Below, in pieces: positions 38,214 through 49,507 of a stretch of 64,000 nt of DNA. How positions within the stretch are numbered: the first letter of the stretch is position 1; each line of letters opens with the position of its first letter. The translations under genes were made by a program, and so were the position numbers. The DNA is taken from NCBI RefSeq assembly GCF_001542905.1, contig NZ_LOAJ01000001.1:682001-746000 (forward strand), given 5' to 3'. Source of the DNA: Halorubrum aethiopicum. GTDB taxonomy: Archaea; Halobacteriota; Halobacteria; Halobacteriales; Haloferacaceae. The notes below the pieces were generated by a model, which saw only the letters and a program-made list of their open reading frames with translations, was not told the DNA's origin and did no database searches.

Positions 38214-39068
38214 ATGCAACGACGCGCTGTAGCCGTATACGTCGCGTTCTTCTTGCTCGTCGGGAGCGCGACCGGTGTGCTCGTCACGACGGCCCAGACT
38301 CCCGGGATATCCTTCGAGAACCCGGACTACGACCTGTCGTCGGGCGACTCCTTCGAGGTGGACGGGAACGAATACACCGTCGCGGCCATCACCGAGACGG
38401 AGGAGGGCGGCGGCGGACACGGGGGCAGTGTCACGACGACGATCACCGCGACCGTCGAACGGAACCGGACCGCGGAGGCGTCGGAGTCGTGGGCGAACGG
38501 CTCGAGCGTCACGCTCGACGGCGGAGAGTGGAGCGTCCGGATCTCGGGCGACGACCCCAGCTCGTTCACGCTCGTCGAAGTCCTCGACCGGACCGCGATC
38601 CTCGAGGAGGACCCGAACGCCGACAACGAGACGATCGAGCGTGACGGCGAGGAGTACGTCGTCGTGACCGAGAACGGCGAGTCGCGGCTCGTCCCGGCGA
38701 ACGAGTACTTCCCCGAGCCGGCGGAGCGCTCGTACGCGGTCGACGACGAGTTCGCGTACGGCGACCGGACGGTCACCGTCGACTCCGTCTCGAGCGACGC
38801 GGCCGTGGTGGTCTGGATGACGACGGAGACGGTCTCGACCGAGATCGCTCAGAACTCGCGGGTGACGATCGGCGACACGGAGTTCGTCGCCCACTTCGAG
38901 GACGCGTCGACGCTGACGCTGTCGACCGACTTCGAGTCGTTCGAGGCCCAGCAGGCCGCGATCGATCGCCACGAGACGCGGAGCGACGGCCTGTGGCGCG
39001 TGATGATCGTCAGCCTGCTGTCGTCGGGGCTGTTCCTCGCGATGGCGTTCATGCCCTCGCGGTACTGA
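38214..39068 (+). CDS. Membrane-anchored extracytoplasmic protein, unknown
   Basis: A 284-residue protein with an N-terminal hydrophobic helix (about residues 6-27, after MQRR), a long acidic Thr/Ser/Val beta-rich extracellular part with several N-x-T/S sites (for example ERNRTAEAS), and a C-terminal membrane helix (about 265-281, VMIVSLLSSGLFLAMAFM). Two-helix topology with a surface-exposed domain is the best guess; the function is unrecognised. The ATG at 38214 is preferred over an upstream start because the membrane helix begins directly after it. Confidence 0.75.
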   Translation: MQRRAVAVYVAFFLLVGSATGVLVTTAQTPGISFENPDYDLSSGDSFEVDGNEYTVAAITETEEGGGGHGGSVTTTITATVERNRTAEASESWANGSSVTLDGGEWSVRISGDDPSSFTLVEVLDRTAILEEDPNADNETIERDGEEYVVVTENGESRLVPANEYFPEPAERSYAVDDEFAYGDRTVTVDSVSSDAAVVVWMTTETVSTEIAQNSRVTIGDTEFVAHFEDASTLTLSTDFESFEAQQAAIDRHETRSDGLWRVMIVSLLSSGLFLAMAFMPSRY

Positions 39069-39161
39069 ACCGGCCGCCGACCGACTTCGTCGAACCGCGT
39101 TCCTCCCGCGTCGTTTCCGCCGGATCGACATCCACTAGCGCCCGGAACCGGTAGCGCAGCC

Positions 39162-39368
39162 ATGAACTCCCTCGCCGAGACGGTGCGACAGCTCGCGCCC
39201 CACTGGGGCGTCATGTTCGTCGCGATGCTTTCCGCGCTCGCCGTCGCGGAGCGCGTCGTCGCCGCCGTCCCGCTCTGGGGGTCGCTCCTCGTCGTCCTCG
39301 TCGTCGCCGTCGGCTACCCGCCGGTCGTTCGCGTCCTCGGCGTCGCTCCCGACGTGTGGGAGCGGTGA
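39162..39368 (+). CDS. Small two-helix membrane protein
   Basis: A 68-residue protein, MNSLAETVRQLAPHWGVMFV at the start, with two hydrophobic segments (about residues 15-32 and 36-57). No family is recognised. The gene is convergent with the 51-residue membrane protein at 39412. Real-gene status rests on composition and an ATG preceded by short noncoding sequence; a conserved family is plausible. Confidence 0.65.
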   Translation: MNSLAETVRQLAPHWGVMFVAMLSALAVAERVVAAVPLWGSLLVVLVVAVGYPPVVRVLGVAPDVWER

Positions 39369-39411
39369 CCGCGAGCTCGACCGCGACCGCTTCGACTGCG
39401 GTCCGTTCGTG

Positions 39412-39567
39412 CTACTCCTCTTCGGGGCTCGCGTCGGCGGCCGGGTCGGGGCCGATCCCGGGTCCGTACGCGCCGACGCCGACGCCGAGCGCGAAGGAGG
39501 CGACGGCCGAGACGGCTATCCACAGCAGTTCGGGGTGTTCGTGGCCGGTGTGTAACAGGATCTCCAC
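39412..39567 (-). CDS. Small single-helix membrane protein
   Basis: A 51-residue protein read from GTG 39567: short His-rich N-terminus (EILLHTGHEHPELLW), one membrane helix (about residues 15-35) and a Pro/Asp/Glu tail. An ATG two bases upstream is out of frame, and the longer ORF start would add a basic leader. The family is not identified. It is convergent with the gene at 39162 and its start lies near the VOC gene promoter. Confidence 0.55.
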   Translation of the reverse strand: MEILLHTGHEHPELLWIAVSAVASFALGVGVGAYGPGIGPDPAADASPEEE

Positions 39568-39685
39568 ATCGTCCCCTCCTCGCGACGACGCTAAAATCCG
39601 TTCGGTTCGACCCGATAACATCCACGTCAGCCGATCACCGTCCGGTCTCTCCCGGCTTTATTCCGGTGGGTCCCCAAGGGGTGGT

Positions 39686-40300
39686 ATGACCGACGAGAGC
39701 GAGGTCCCGGTGACCGCGGAGCGACCCGACGCGCCGTTTCACACGACCGGCACCGACCACATCACGATCTGGGGCAGCAACGAGGCGGACACGGTCGCGT
39801 TCTACCGCGACCTGCTGGGGATGCCGCTCGTCTTACGCCAGCCCAACCTCGACGACCCCTCGCAGACGCACCTCTTCTTCGACACCGGCGACGGCCGGAT
39901 CCTCACCGTCTTCGTGAGCGACGACCGCCCCTCCGCGCGCGGCCAGCGGCCGGGGACGGGCGCGGTCCATCACCTCTGTTTCAGCGTCGACCCCGACGAG
40001 TACGAGGAGATCATGCGCGCGCTCGAGGAGGCCGGCAAGGGGTACAACGTCTTCGACCGCGGGATCTTCCACTCCATCTACACCCAGGACAACAACGGGC
40101 TCGTGATCGAGCTCTCCTCGGACAAGTACGAGATCCCCGCCGACCGCAAGGGCGAGGTGCTCGCAACCGCCCAGCGGCTCCGCGAGGAGGACGGCGCGGA
40201 CTTCGCACAGGATCGCCACATGGAGGCGGCCTTGGAGGAGCTCGGCCTGCCGGTGAACAAGTACGACCTGCCCGAGGCCGACGCCGGAGTCGGCGTATGA
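39686..40300 (+). CDS. VOC-family (glyoxalase/dioxygenase-like) protein
   Basis: Vicinal-oxygen-chelate fold, 204 residues, with one complete pair of modules. Metal-ligand positions fit TDHITIWGSN (His near residue 25), HHLCFSVDPDE (His near 94) and VIELSS (Glu near 137). The C-terminal 50 residues are helical and specific to this branch. The substrate is unknown; glyoxalase I, dioxygenase or lyase activity are all possible. The stop overlaps the next gene's ATG by 4 bp, implying it works with that esterase. Confidence 0.85.
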   Translation: MTDESEVPVTAERPDAPFHTTGTDHITIWGSNEADTVAFYRDLLGMPLVLRQPNLDDPSQTHLFFDTGDGRILTVFVSDDRPSARGQRPGTGAVHHLCFSVDPDEYEEIMRALEEAGKGYNVFDRGIFHSIYTQDNNGLVIELSSDKYEIPADRKGEVLATAQRLREEDGADFAQDRHMEAALEELGLPVNKYDLPEADAGVGV

Positions 40301-40977
40301 GCCGGAAGAACCCGCACGCCGGCGACGACCCCCACGGCGACGAGGAGCTGGTTACGGCCGGGACGCCCCTCGAGGAGGCCGATGCGGCGGTCGTCCTCGT
40401 CCACGGCCGGGGAGCCACCGCCCGGAGCATCGTCGGGTTCGGCGAGGAGGTGTCGCCCGCGGACGGGGGCGTCGCGCTGCTCGCGCCGCAGGCGGCCGCG
40501 AACACCTGGTATCCGAACTCGTTTCTCGCGCCGGTCGAGGAGAACGAGCCCGGACGGAGTTCGGGACTGCGTGCCGTGGAGACCGCCGTCGAGACGGCGG
40601 CCGACGCCGGGATCCCCTCCGAGCGCGTCCTCGTCGCCGGCTTCTCACAGGGCGCGTGTCTCGCGAGCGAGTTCGTCGCGCGGAACCCCCGCGAGTACGG
40701 CGGGCTCGCCGTCCTGAGCGGCGGGCTGATCGGCGACTCGGTCGCCGTCGACGACTACGTCGCGGACGCCCCCGACGACGCGCTCGCCGGAACCCCCGCC
40801 TTCCTCGGCTGTAGCGACGTCGACCCGCACATCCCCGAGGAGCGCGTCCACGAGACGGCCGCGGTGGTGGAGGCGCTCGGCGGCGACGTCGAGACCCGGA
40901 TCTACGAGGGGATGGGCCACGGGATCAACGAAGACGAGACGGAGCACGTCTCGGCGATGGTCGCGGCGCTGGCGTAG
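40297..40977 (+). CDS. Carboxylesterase/phospholipase-like alpha/beta hydrolase
   Basis: Alpha/beta hydrolase of the phospholipase/carboxylesterase (YpfH/Est) family, 226 residues. The nucleophile elbow is GFSQGA (Ser near residue 118), the acid is in CSDVDPHIP (near 172), and the base is His in GMGHGIN (near 209). The oxyanion-hole region VVLVHGRGAT is present. It overlaps the VOC gene by 4 bp. A linked pathway with the VOC protein (for example degradation of an aromatic or lactone ester) is plausible but only inferred. Confidence 0.88.
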   Translation: MSRKNPHAGDDPHGDEELVTAGTPLEEADAAVVLVHGRGATARSIVGFGEEVSPADGGVALLAPQAAANTWYPNSFLAPVEENEPGRSSGLRAVETAVETAADAGIPSERVLVAGFSQGACLASEFVARNPREYGGLAVLSGGLIGDSVAVDDYVADAPDDALAGTPAFLGCSDVDPHIPEERVHETAAVVEALGGDVETRIYEGMGHGINEDETEHVSAMVAALA

Positions 40978-41078
40978 CCGCCGCCGAGACTCCCCCGCCG
41001 CGAGGACGGACCGTCGCCCTCCCGGCCCGGACCGTCCCCGTTCCGTACCTTTTTCGCCGGCGGCGTCGACCCCGACAC

Positions 41079-41768
41079 GTGACCTTCAGCATCTGCGTCC
41101 GCGAGCGGTACACCGACGACGCGGGCGACGGCCAGGTCCGGTTCGGGGTGGCGGTCACCACGCGGCTGCCGGGCGTCGGCGCGCTGTGCCCGTTCGCCTC
41201 GGAACGCGGCGCGGTGGCGACGCAGTCGCACACCAACGTCGAACTCGGCCGCAAGGGGCTCGAGTACCTCGCCGACGGGCTCGCGGTCGGGGACGCGCTC
41301 GACGCGCTGCTGGCGGCCGACGAGGGTCGCGACCGGCGACAGCTCCACGGCGTCGACGCCGACGGGACCTTCGCGTTCACCGGGGACGAGTGCGGGGAGT
41401 GGTGCGGCCACCGCGTCGGGCAGAACTACACCGCCGCCGGCAACCTCCTCGTCGGGCCGGCCGCGCTCGAGGACGCCGCGGCCGCCTACGAGTCGACCGC
41501 GCACGGGGAGGCACCGCTCGCCGAGCGGCTGATCGACGCGCTCGCGGCGGGCCACGACGCGGGCGGCGACAAACGCGAGGACCTCTCGGTCCAGTCGGCG
41601 GCGGTTCTGGTCGCGCGGACCGAGGAGACGGGCCGTCTCGATCCCTTCCACGACGACCTCCGCGTCGACGCCACCGAGACGCCGATCGCCGACCTCCGGG
41701 AGACGTTCGAGACCGCCCGCCGCGGCTACGAGGACGCGCTGGCGCGGTACGCGGACGACGGGGAGTAG
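41079..41768 (+). CDS. DUF1028 family protein (Ntn-hydrolase-like)
   Basis: A 229-residue DUF1028 protein. The body includes ALCPFASERGAVATQSHTNV, GRKGLEYLADGL and GQNYTAAGNLLVG, matching the Ntn-hydrolase-like fold of that family. The function is not established; some members are linked with peptidoglycan or amino-acid amide metabolism. The GTG at 41079 is the start. A stretch with TTTTTCGCC (41049) upstream may hold the promoter. Confidence 0.85.
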   Translation: MTFSICVRERYTDDAGDGQVRFGVAVTTRLPGVGALCPFASERGAVATQSHTNVELGRKGLEYLADGLAVGDALDALLAADEGRDRRQLHGVDADGTFAFTGDECGEWCGHRVGQNYTAAGNLLVGPAALEDAAAAYESTAHGEAPLAERLIDALAAGHDAGGDKREDLSVQSAAVLVARTEETGRLDPFHDDLRVDATETPIADLRETFETARRGYEDALARYADDGE

Positions 41769-41796
41769 ACCTCGGCGACCGCGGCCGTGGCGCGGA

Positions 41797-42672
41797 TCAC
41801 GGCCGGAGTCGGGCGAGCACCGGCAGGTGATCGGAGGGGTAGCGTCCCCGGTCGTCCCGGTCCGCGAGCGTCGCGAACGCCTCCGTTTCGACCGTCGACG
41901 AGACGAGCACGTGGTCGATCCGTCGGTTGTCGATCAGCCGCGAGAAGTCGGTGAGGCTCGTCCGCGGCCCGTGTCGCACGTCGGCGGCCGCGGCCGCGTC
42001 GCGGAGGGCGTCGCCCGCTCCGCCGTCCGGGTCGTCCCCGGTCAGGATCCGGTGGGGATCCGACCCGGCCGTACAGTTGAAGTCGCCGACGAGCACTCGC
42101 GGAACCCGCTCGGATCCGTCGAAGGGGTCGTCGGCGGAACCCGCGTCTCCGTCCTCGCCGTCCACTGCGGCGAGTTCGGGGATCCGCTCGCGCAGCAGTC
42201 GGGCGGACTCGCGCCGTGCGCGCGCGCTCACGTGATCGAGGTGCGTGTTGACGACGAGCAACGGGGAGTCGGCGGGTCCGGCCGGTCCGTCCGGCTCCTC
42301 CCGCGGTCGGATCCGGGCCCAGGTGGCGATCCGCGGGTGCGCGGCGTCCCAGCCGGTCGAGGGCTCCGCCGGCGTCTCCGAGAGCCAGAACGTGCCGTCG
42401 TCGACCGCCCGCCAGCGGTCGGTGCGGACGCCGATCGGGCATCCCTCGCCGGCGTCGTCGCGCTTTCGCCCGCGCCCGAGGAGGGCGTACTCGGGAAGCC
42501 GCTCGCGGAGGTCGTCCCGCTGGGCGGGCAGCGGCTCCTGGAACGCGACGACGTCCGGCCGGTGAAACCGGACCAGGTCGGCGACCCCGTCCCTGCGGGC
42601 GTACCAGGCGTCGTGGCCGTCGTGTCGGTTGTCGTAGCGGACGTTGTAGCTCAGGACCCGGATCCGGCTCAT
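41797..42672 (-). CDS. Endonuclease/exonuclease/phosphatase family protein
   Basis: EEP-fold metal-dependent phosphodiesterase, 291 residues. Motifs in order are LSYNVRYDN (Asn), VVAFQEP (metal-binding Glu near residue 46), NTHLDHVS (His near 155), VLVGDFNCT (Asp/Asn near 193) and SDHLPVLA (final Asp-His near 280). Substrate could be DNA, inositol phosphate or sphingomyelin; closest architecture is a small soluble EEP protein without membrane anchor. It is convergent with DUF1028. Confidence 0.87.
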   Translation of the reverse strand: MSRIRVLSYNVRYDNRHDGHDAWYARRDGVADLVRFHRPDVVAFQEPLPAQRDDLRERLPEYALLGRGRKRDDAGEGCPIGVRTDRWRAVDDGTFWLSETPAEPSTGWDAAHPRIATWARIRPREEPDGPAGPADSPLLVVNTHLDHVSARARRESARLLRERIPELAAVDGEDGDAGSADDPFDGSERVPRVLVGDFNCTAGSDPHRILTGDDPDGGAGDALRDAAAAADVRHGPRTSLTDFSRLIDNRRIDHVLVSSTVETEAFATLADRDDRGRYPSDHLPVLARLRP

Positions 42673-42751
42673 CTCACTCGCCCGGTTGTGAGCGCTTCGA
42701 CGTAAACCGCCCGACGTGCGCGCCCGGCGCGTTCCGCCGGACGCGGCCGGA

Positions 42752-44482
42752 TCACTCGACGGTCTCCTCCGCGGCCCCCGGCGCGTTCCGCTTCACGCCC
42801 GTGACGGCCTCGACCGCGTTCGACCGGGAGGCGTAGCCCTCGCCGCAGTCGGCGACGACGTTGCCGTTGCGGTGGCGGAGCCGCCAGCGCCACTCGCCCC
42901 CGGCGTCCTCGTAGATCTCGAAGGCGGCGTTTCCGACCTCCAGCGCGTCGGCCTCGGGGGCGTATCCGCGGACGCCCTCGATCGCGTCTCTCGCCCCGCT
43001 CCTCGAGGCGTACCCTCCGCCGCAGTCGGCGATGACGTTGCCGTTGCGGTGGCGGAGCCGCCAGCGGAACTCCCCGGCGTTGTCCTCGTACAGTTCGAAC
43101 GTCGCCTTCGCCCCGCCGTCGCCGGACCCGCCCTCGCCGGCGGACTCGTCACCGGCTTCCCCGTCGTCCGGCTCTGCGTCGAGGTCCGCGAGGTCGGCGT
43201 CGCCGACGTTCGACCGCACGCTCTCGAGTCCTTGGCGGGCCTTCGACCGGCTGCTGTACCCCTGCCCGGAGTCGGCGAGGACGTTGCCGTTCTCGTGGAT
43301 CAGCCGCCAGCGCCACTTTCCGCCCTTGTCCCGGTACACCTCGAAGGCGGCGGGGTCGACCCGGAGGTAGTCGGCGGCGGCGACGTGCTCGCGGACCCGC
43401 GAGAGCGCGCGCTTCGCGTTGGACTTCGAGGCGTATCCCTCCCCGGAGTCGCCGATGGTGTTGCCGTTGTCGTGGCGGAGCCGCCAGCGCCACTCGTCGG
43501 CGGCGTCCTCGAACAGCTCGAACGTCGCCTCGCTCTCGATCGTCTCGTCGTCGCTCGGAACGGCCACGTCCGGCTCGTCGGCGTCCGCGGGCTCGGGGCC
43601 GTCGTCGTCGGCGAGCGCCTCGGCCTCCTCGACGGGCGTCTCGATCCGCAACAGCCCCGCGCCCAGCGCGTTCCGCCTGACGCTGTGGAGTCCCTTCTGG
43701 GCCTTCCCGCGGCTGCTGTACCCCTGTCCCGAGGTCGCGATGACGTTGCCGTTGCGGTGGCGGAGCCGCCAGCGCGGCCGCCCGCTCGCGTCCTCGAACA
43801 GCTCGAACCTGGCCTTGCTCTCGTGGAGCGCCGCGGTCTCGGCCCGTGCGGCCGCGGTCTCGGCCTCGCGTTCCTCCGCGTCCGCCGCCGCTCCCGCCTC
43901 GATCTCCTCGATGCGGTCCTCGGCGGCGGCGAGTTCCTCGCGGGTCGTCTCGAGCTCGTCCTCCGTCGCCGCGAGCTCCGCTTCCGTCTCCTCGCTGGCG
44001 GCCGCGGTGGCGGCCGTCTCGGCTTGCATCCGCTCGTAGTCCTCGCGGACGGGGTCGGTCACGAGGGGAACGATCGTCCCCGCCAGCCCGATCACGACGA
44101 TGCCGGCCGCGTACAGCGCGTTGACGGTCGCGTTCCCCGTCGCCCGCGACCAGCCATCGGGGAAGACGACGAAGAAGTAGGCGACTCCGGCGAGCGTCAA
44201 CAGCCCGCCCAGCGCCCCGAGCGTCGTCGCGGATCGTCGCAGCGGGAACCGAACGATCGCCCCGAGCATCACGAGCGGCGGCGAGAGCGCCACGAGCGCG
44301 TATCCCACGGCACGAGTCGTCGTCCGCGGCGCGGTGACCGCGAAGACGACGACGCCGAGCACGCCCACGAGCACGCCCAGCGAGAATATCCAGTATCCAC
44401 GCACCTCGTCGTCCGTCGTCGGGGTCCCGATGCGCCCCTCGTACAGTTCCGCCAGCGGTCCCGTCGGCGTGTCTTCTGCCAT
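42752..44482 (-). CDS. Membrane protein with coiled coil and five DUF1508 (YegP) repeats
   Basis: A 576-residue multi-domain protein. Four membrane helices (about residues 30-50, 57-77, 86-106, 120-140) are followed by an Ala/Glu coiled coil (about 148-220). Five DUF1508 modules then follow near residues 222, 319, 379, 459 and 519. Each has the core RWRLRHxNGNxIxxSGxGY with the S/C change in the last two. Bacterial YegP has two such repeats of about 50 residues; five on a membrane anchor is unusual. The ATG at 44482 follows a TATA-like ATATATAAC by about 30 bp; the frame open further to 46600 is antisense to ligA. Function unknown. Confidence 0.88.
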   Translation of the reverse strand: MAEDTPTGPLAELYEGRIGTPTTDDEVRGYWIFSLGVLVGVLGVVVFAVTAPRTTTRAVGYALVALSPPLVMLGAIVRFPLRRSATTLGALGGLLTLAGVAYFFVVFPDGWSRATGNATVNALYAAGIVVIGLAGTIVPLVTDPVREDYERMQAETAATAAASEETEAELAATEDELETTREELAAAEDRIEEIEAGAAADAEEREAETAAARAETAALHESKARFELFEDASGRPRWRLRHRNGNVIATSGQGYSSRGKAQKGLHSVRRNALGAGLLRIETPVEEAEALADDDGPEPADADEPDVAVPSDDETIESEATFELFEDAADEWRWRLRHDNGNTIGDSGEGYASKSNAKRALSRVREHVAAADYLRVDPAAFEVYRDKGGKWRWRLIHENGNVLADSGQGYSSRSKARQGLESVRSNVGDADLADLDAEPDDGEAGDESAGEGGSGDGGAKATFELYEDNAGEFRWRLRHRNGNVIADCGGGYASRSGARDAIEGVRGYAPEADALEVGNAAFEIYEDAGGEWRWRLRHRNGNVVADCGEGYASRSNAVEAVTGVKRNAPGAAEETVE

Positions 44483-44596
44483 GTTCGGGATAATACACGT
44501 CCGGTGTGTTATATATGTGGGTTGGTACCACTGCCTGTGCGGGGTCCACCGACCGGGTCGGACGCTTTTAACTGATACCGCCCCTACCGTCGGTCG

Positions 44597-46780
<2,184 letters not shown>

Positions 46781-46826
46781 CGCCGGAGCGGAGGGTTCGA
46801 AGGAAGGATATCCGGAGCCCCCCGTC

Positions 46827-48263
46827 TCAGGCGAGCGGGAGGACCGTGGAGACGATCAACACGGTGATCAGCCCGGTCACCGAGATGATCGTCGTGAGGG
46901 CGGTCCAGGTCTGGAGCGTCTCCCCCTTGGTGAGCCCTCCGATCTCGCTGACGAGCCAGAAGCCGGAGTCGTTGAACCACGAGAAGATGTTTCCGCCGGC
47001 CCCGATGGCCATCACGAGGTACGCCGGGTGGACGGTCAGCTGTCCGGTGAGCGGCGCCATGATCCCGGCGGCGGTCAACATCGCGGCGGTGGCCGACCCC
47101 TGGGCGATGCGGACGATCGCGGCGATGAGCCAGGCGGTGATGAGCAGGCCGATCCCGACCTCCTGGAGCGCGCCCGCCAGGTAGTCACCGATGCCGGAGG
47201 CGGCGAGCAGCGCGCCGAACGCCCCGCCGGCCGCGGTGATCGCGGCGATGTTCCCGCCGCTCTGGAGGGCCTCGGTGAGCTCGTCGCTCCACTCGCTCTG
47301 GCTCATGGTGTCGTAGCGGTAGAACGTGTACGCGGCCGCGAGCGCGGCGACCGTCAACGCGACGTTCTTGTTGCCGAGGAAGTCCGTGATCGGTTGGAGC
47401 GAGGCCAGCGCCGGAACGGCCTCCTGGAACGTGTTGACGAACGTCGAGGACGCGATCAGCAGGACGGCCAGCAGGATCGGAGCCAGCGACTCGAGGACGC
47501 CGGGGAGCTCGCTGGTCGGCCGGTCGGCGACCTCCTGGAGCTCCTCCGTCGACGTCGCCATCGTGTCCCGCAGCGGGATGTCGAGTCGGGCGTTGATCCA
47601 GCGACCGTAGACGAGCCCGGACATGATCGCCGCCGGGATGGCGGTGACCAGCCCGACGAGGATCGTCGTCCCCAGGTTGCTCCCGACCTGGTCGGCGACC
47701 GCGAGCGGGCCGGGCGTGGGCGGGACGAACACGTGCGTCGTCGCGGCCCCCGCCCCGACGACGACGATGAACAGCGTGTAGTCGCGACCGACGCGCGCCC
47801 GCATCGAGCGCGCGAGCGGCGCCATCAGGTAGAACACGCTGTCGAAGAACACCGGGACCGCCAACACCGAACTGCTCCCGAGCAGCGCGACGTCGGAGTT
47901 GCTCTCGCCGAGCAGGCCCTGGAAGCCCCGGACGATCCGTTGGGCCGCGCCGCTCTCCAACATCCCCTTGCCGATGACGGCGGCCATCAGGATCGGTATC
48001 CCGATCCCCGCCATCCCGTTCCCGAACGCCGTCGCTACCTGGCTTCCGGCGTCGGCGGCGGTGAAGTCCGCGACGAAGATCGTGTTCACCACGCCGACGA
48101 GGAACGCCGAGATGATCAGCCCGATGAACGCCGGCAGGTCCAACCACACCAGCAGTCCGATCACGATTATGAGACCGATAATGAAAGTTAGTAGTGGACT
48201 GTGCGCGAACTGAACGGTTCCTTGGAGTGGTACGGGTGCCATCCCGATCGATGTCCTGAACAT
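46827..48263 (-). CDS. GntP-family permease
   Basis: Integral membrane carrier of the gluconate:H+ symporter (GntP) family, 478 residues with about 12-13 helices. Recognised blocks are FIIGLIIVIGLLVWLDLPAF, FGNGMAGIGIPILMAAVIGKG and FSWFNDSGFWLVSE near the C-terminus. Likely substrates are sugar acids such as gluconate or a keto-deoxy sugar acid; no catabolic genes adjoin to decide. The start at 48263 (MFRTSIGMAP) lies just after an SD-like GAGG and TTTTAAT; a second Met seven codons on is possible. Confidence 0.87.
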   Translation of the reverse strand: MFRTSIGMAPVPLQGTVQFAHSPLLTFIIGLIIVIGLLVWLDLPAFIGLIISAFLVGVVNTIFVADFTAADAGSQVATAFGNGMAGIGIPILMAAVIGKGMLESGAAQRIVRGFQGLLGESNSDVALLGSSSVLAVPVFFDSVFYLMAPLARSMRARVGRDYTLFIVVVGAGAATTHVFVPPTPGPLAVADQVGSNLGTTILVGLVTAIPAAIMSGLVYGRWINARLDIPLRDTMATSTEELQEVADRPTSELPGVLESLAPILLAVLLIASSTFVNTFQEAVPALASLQPITDFLGNKNVALTVAALAAAYTFYRYDTMSQSEWSDELTEALQSGGNIAAITAAGGAFGALLAASGIGDYLAGALQEVGIGLLITAWLIAAIVRIAQGSATAAMLTAAGIMAPLTGQLTVHPAYLVMAIGAGGNIFSWFNDSGFWLVSEIGGLTKGETLQTWTALTTIISVTGLITVLIVSTVLPLA

Positions 48264-48553
48264 ACCTCATTAAAATTTGTGGAGCCCGAAGAATCGCGTT
48301 ACTGCGGGTTGGTAACATCCACGATCGGGACGCGTACCCTCCGCGTTGGTCGCGTTTCAATCCGAGAAAAACTAGTCAGATAAAACTCAGATATTTTTTA
48401 TTGGTTTCGAAAATATATGTCTCTCCTCGTTCAGTTCCCGCGTCGGGAGGCGGTGTGGCGTCGGCCGCGACGGTTCTCCTCCCGCCGATCGGCGGACCGT
48501 CGCCGCGGCGGCGAGGCACAACCCTTTATCAAATGCCGCGGGAACGGGGGGGT
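48264..48553. promoter_or_regulatory. AT-rich divergent intergenic region
   Basis: 290 bp between the divergent GntP and ABC transporter genes. It contains the most AT-rich patch of the window (48373-48418, TCAGATATTTTTTATTGG and AAAATATATG). TTAAAATTT at 48270-48278 is the probable gntP promoter, and CCCTTTATCAAATG near 48521 the probable ABC promoter, about 27 bp before its ATG. No ORF is supported. Confidence 0.6.
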
Positions 48554-49507
48554 ATGACCGCAATCGAGCTGCGCGGCGTGACGAAGGAGTTCCCGGGCGT
48601 CACCGCCGTGTCCGACCTCGATCTCACGGTCGAGGAGGGCGAGGTGTACGGCTTCCTCGGCCCCAACGGGGCCGGCAAGTCGACGACCATCGACATGGTG
48701 CTCGATCTCGTCCGGCCGACAGCGGGCACGGTGACGGTGCTCGGCCGCGACGCCACCGCCGACAGCGTCGAGATCCGGCGGCGGACCGGCGTCCTCCCCG
48801 ACGGCTTCTCCGTGTACGAGCGGCTCTCCGGCCGGAGACACGTCGAGTTCGCGATCGAGTCGAAGGCGGTCGACGTCGAGGCCGATCCCGTCCTCGAGCG
48901 CGTCGGCCTCCTCGAGGACGCCGACCGCAGGGCGGGCGACTACTCCAAGGGGATGCGCCAGCGGCTCGCGCTCGCGATGGCGCTCGTCGGCGACCCCGAC
49001 CTGTTGATCCTCGACGAGCCGTCCTCCGGGCTCGACCCCGCGGGCGTGAAGGACATGCGCGAGATCGTCGCCGCGGAGGCCGACCGCGGCGCGACCGTCT
49101 TCTTCTCCTCGCACGTGCTCGCGCAGGTCGAGGCCGTCTGTGACCGCGTCGGCATCCTCCGGGAGGGCGAACTCGTCGCCGAGGACTCCATCGACGGGCT
49201 CCGCGAGACGGTCGGCGACGGGGAGACGCTGGAGGTCGCCGTCGACGACGCGACCGACGCGGTCGTCGACGCGGTCCGCGCGGTCGAGGGGGTCTCGCGG
49301 GTCGACCGCGACGGCGACACGCTCCGCGTGAGCTGTGACCCCGGCGTGAAGACGCGGGTCATCGCCGCGGCCGAGGACGCCGGGGCCGTCGTCGACGACT
49401 TCCACACCGAGGAGGCGTCGCTGGAGGACCTCTTCTTAGCGTACACGGAGGGCGAGGAAACGCCGACCGGACGGGAGGACGCGGCCACGGGAGAGGTGGA
49501 CGCATGA
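48554..49507 (+). CDS. ABC transporter ATP-binding protein
   Basis: ABC-2-type exporter ATPase, 317 residues. Walker A GPNGAGKST (about residues 37-45), signature YSKGMRQRLALA (about 131-142), Walker B LLILDEPSSGLDP and H-loop SSHVLA are all intact. The C-terminal 90 residues form the accessory domain typical of exporters. The ATG at 48554 starts MTAIELRGVTKEFPG. It overlaps the permease by 4 bp. The substrate (drug, sodium or peptide) is unknown. Confidence 0.93.
   Translation: MTAIELRGVTKEFPGVTAVSDLDLTVEEGEVYGFLGPNGAGKSTTIDMVLDLVRPTAGTVTVLGRDATADSVEIRRRTGVLPDGFSVYERLSGRRHVEFAIESKAVDVEADPVLERVGLLEDADRRAGDYSKGMRQRLALAMALVGDPDLLILDEPSSGLDPAGVKDMREIVAAEADRGATVFFSSHVLAQVEAVCDRVGILREGELVAEDSIDGLRETVGDGETLEVAVDDATDAVVDAVRAVEGVSRVDRDGDTLRVSCDPGVKTRVIAAAEDAGAVVDDFHTEEASLEDLFLAYTEGEETPTGREDAATGEVDA

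Noticed and set aside
48264-48553. Replication origin in the AT-rich gap
   Set aside because: AT-rich but no repeated origin-recognition-box-like G-rich inverted motifs, and no cdc6/orc1 gene nearby; an ordinary divergent promoter region fits.
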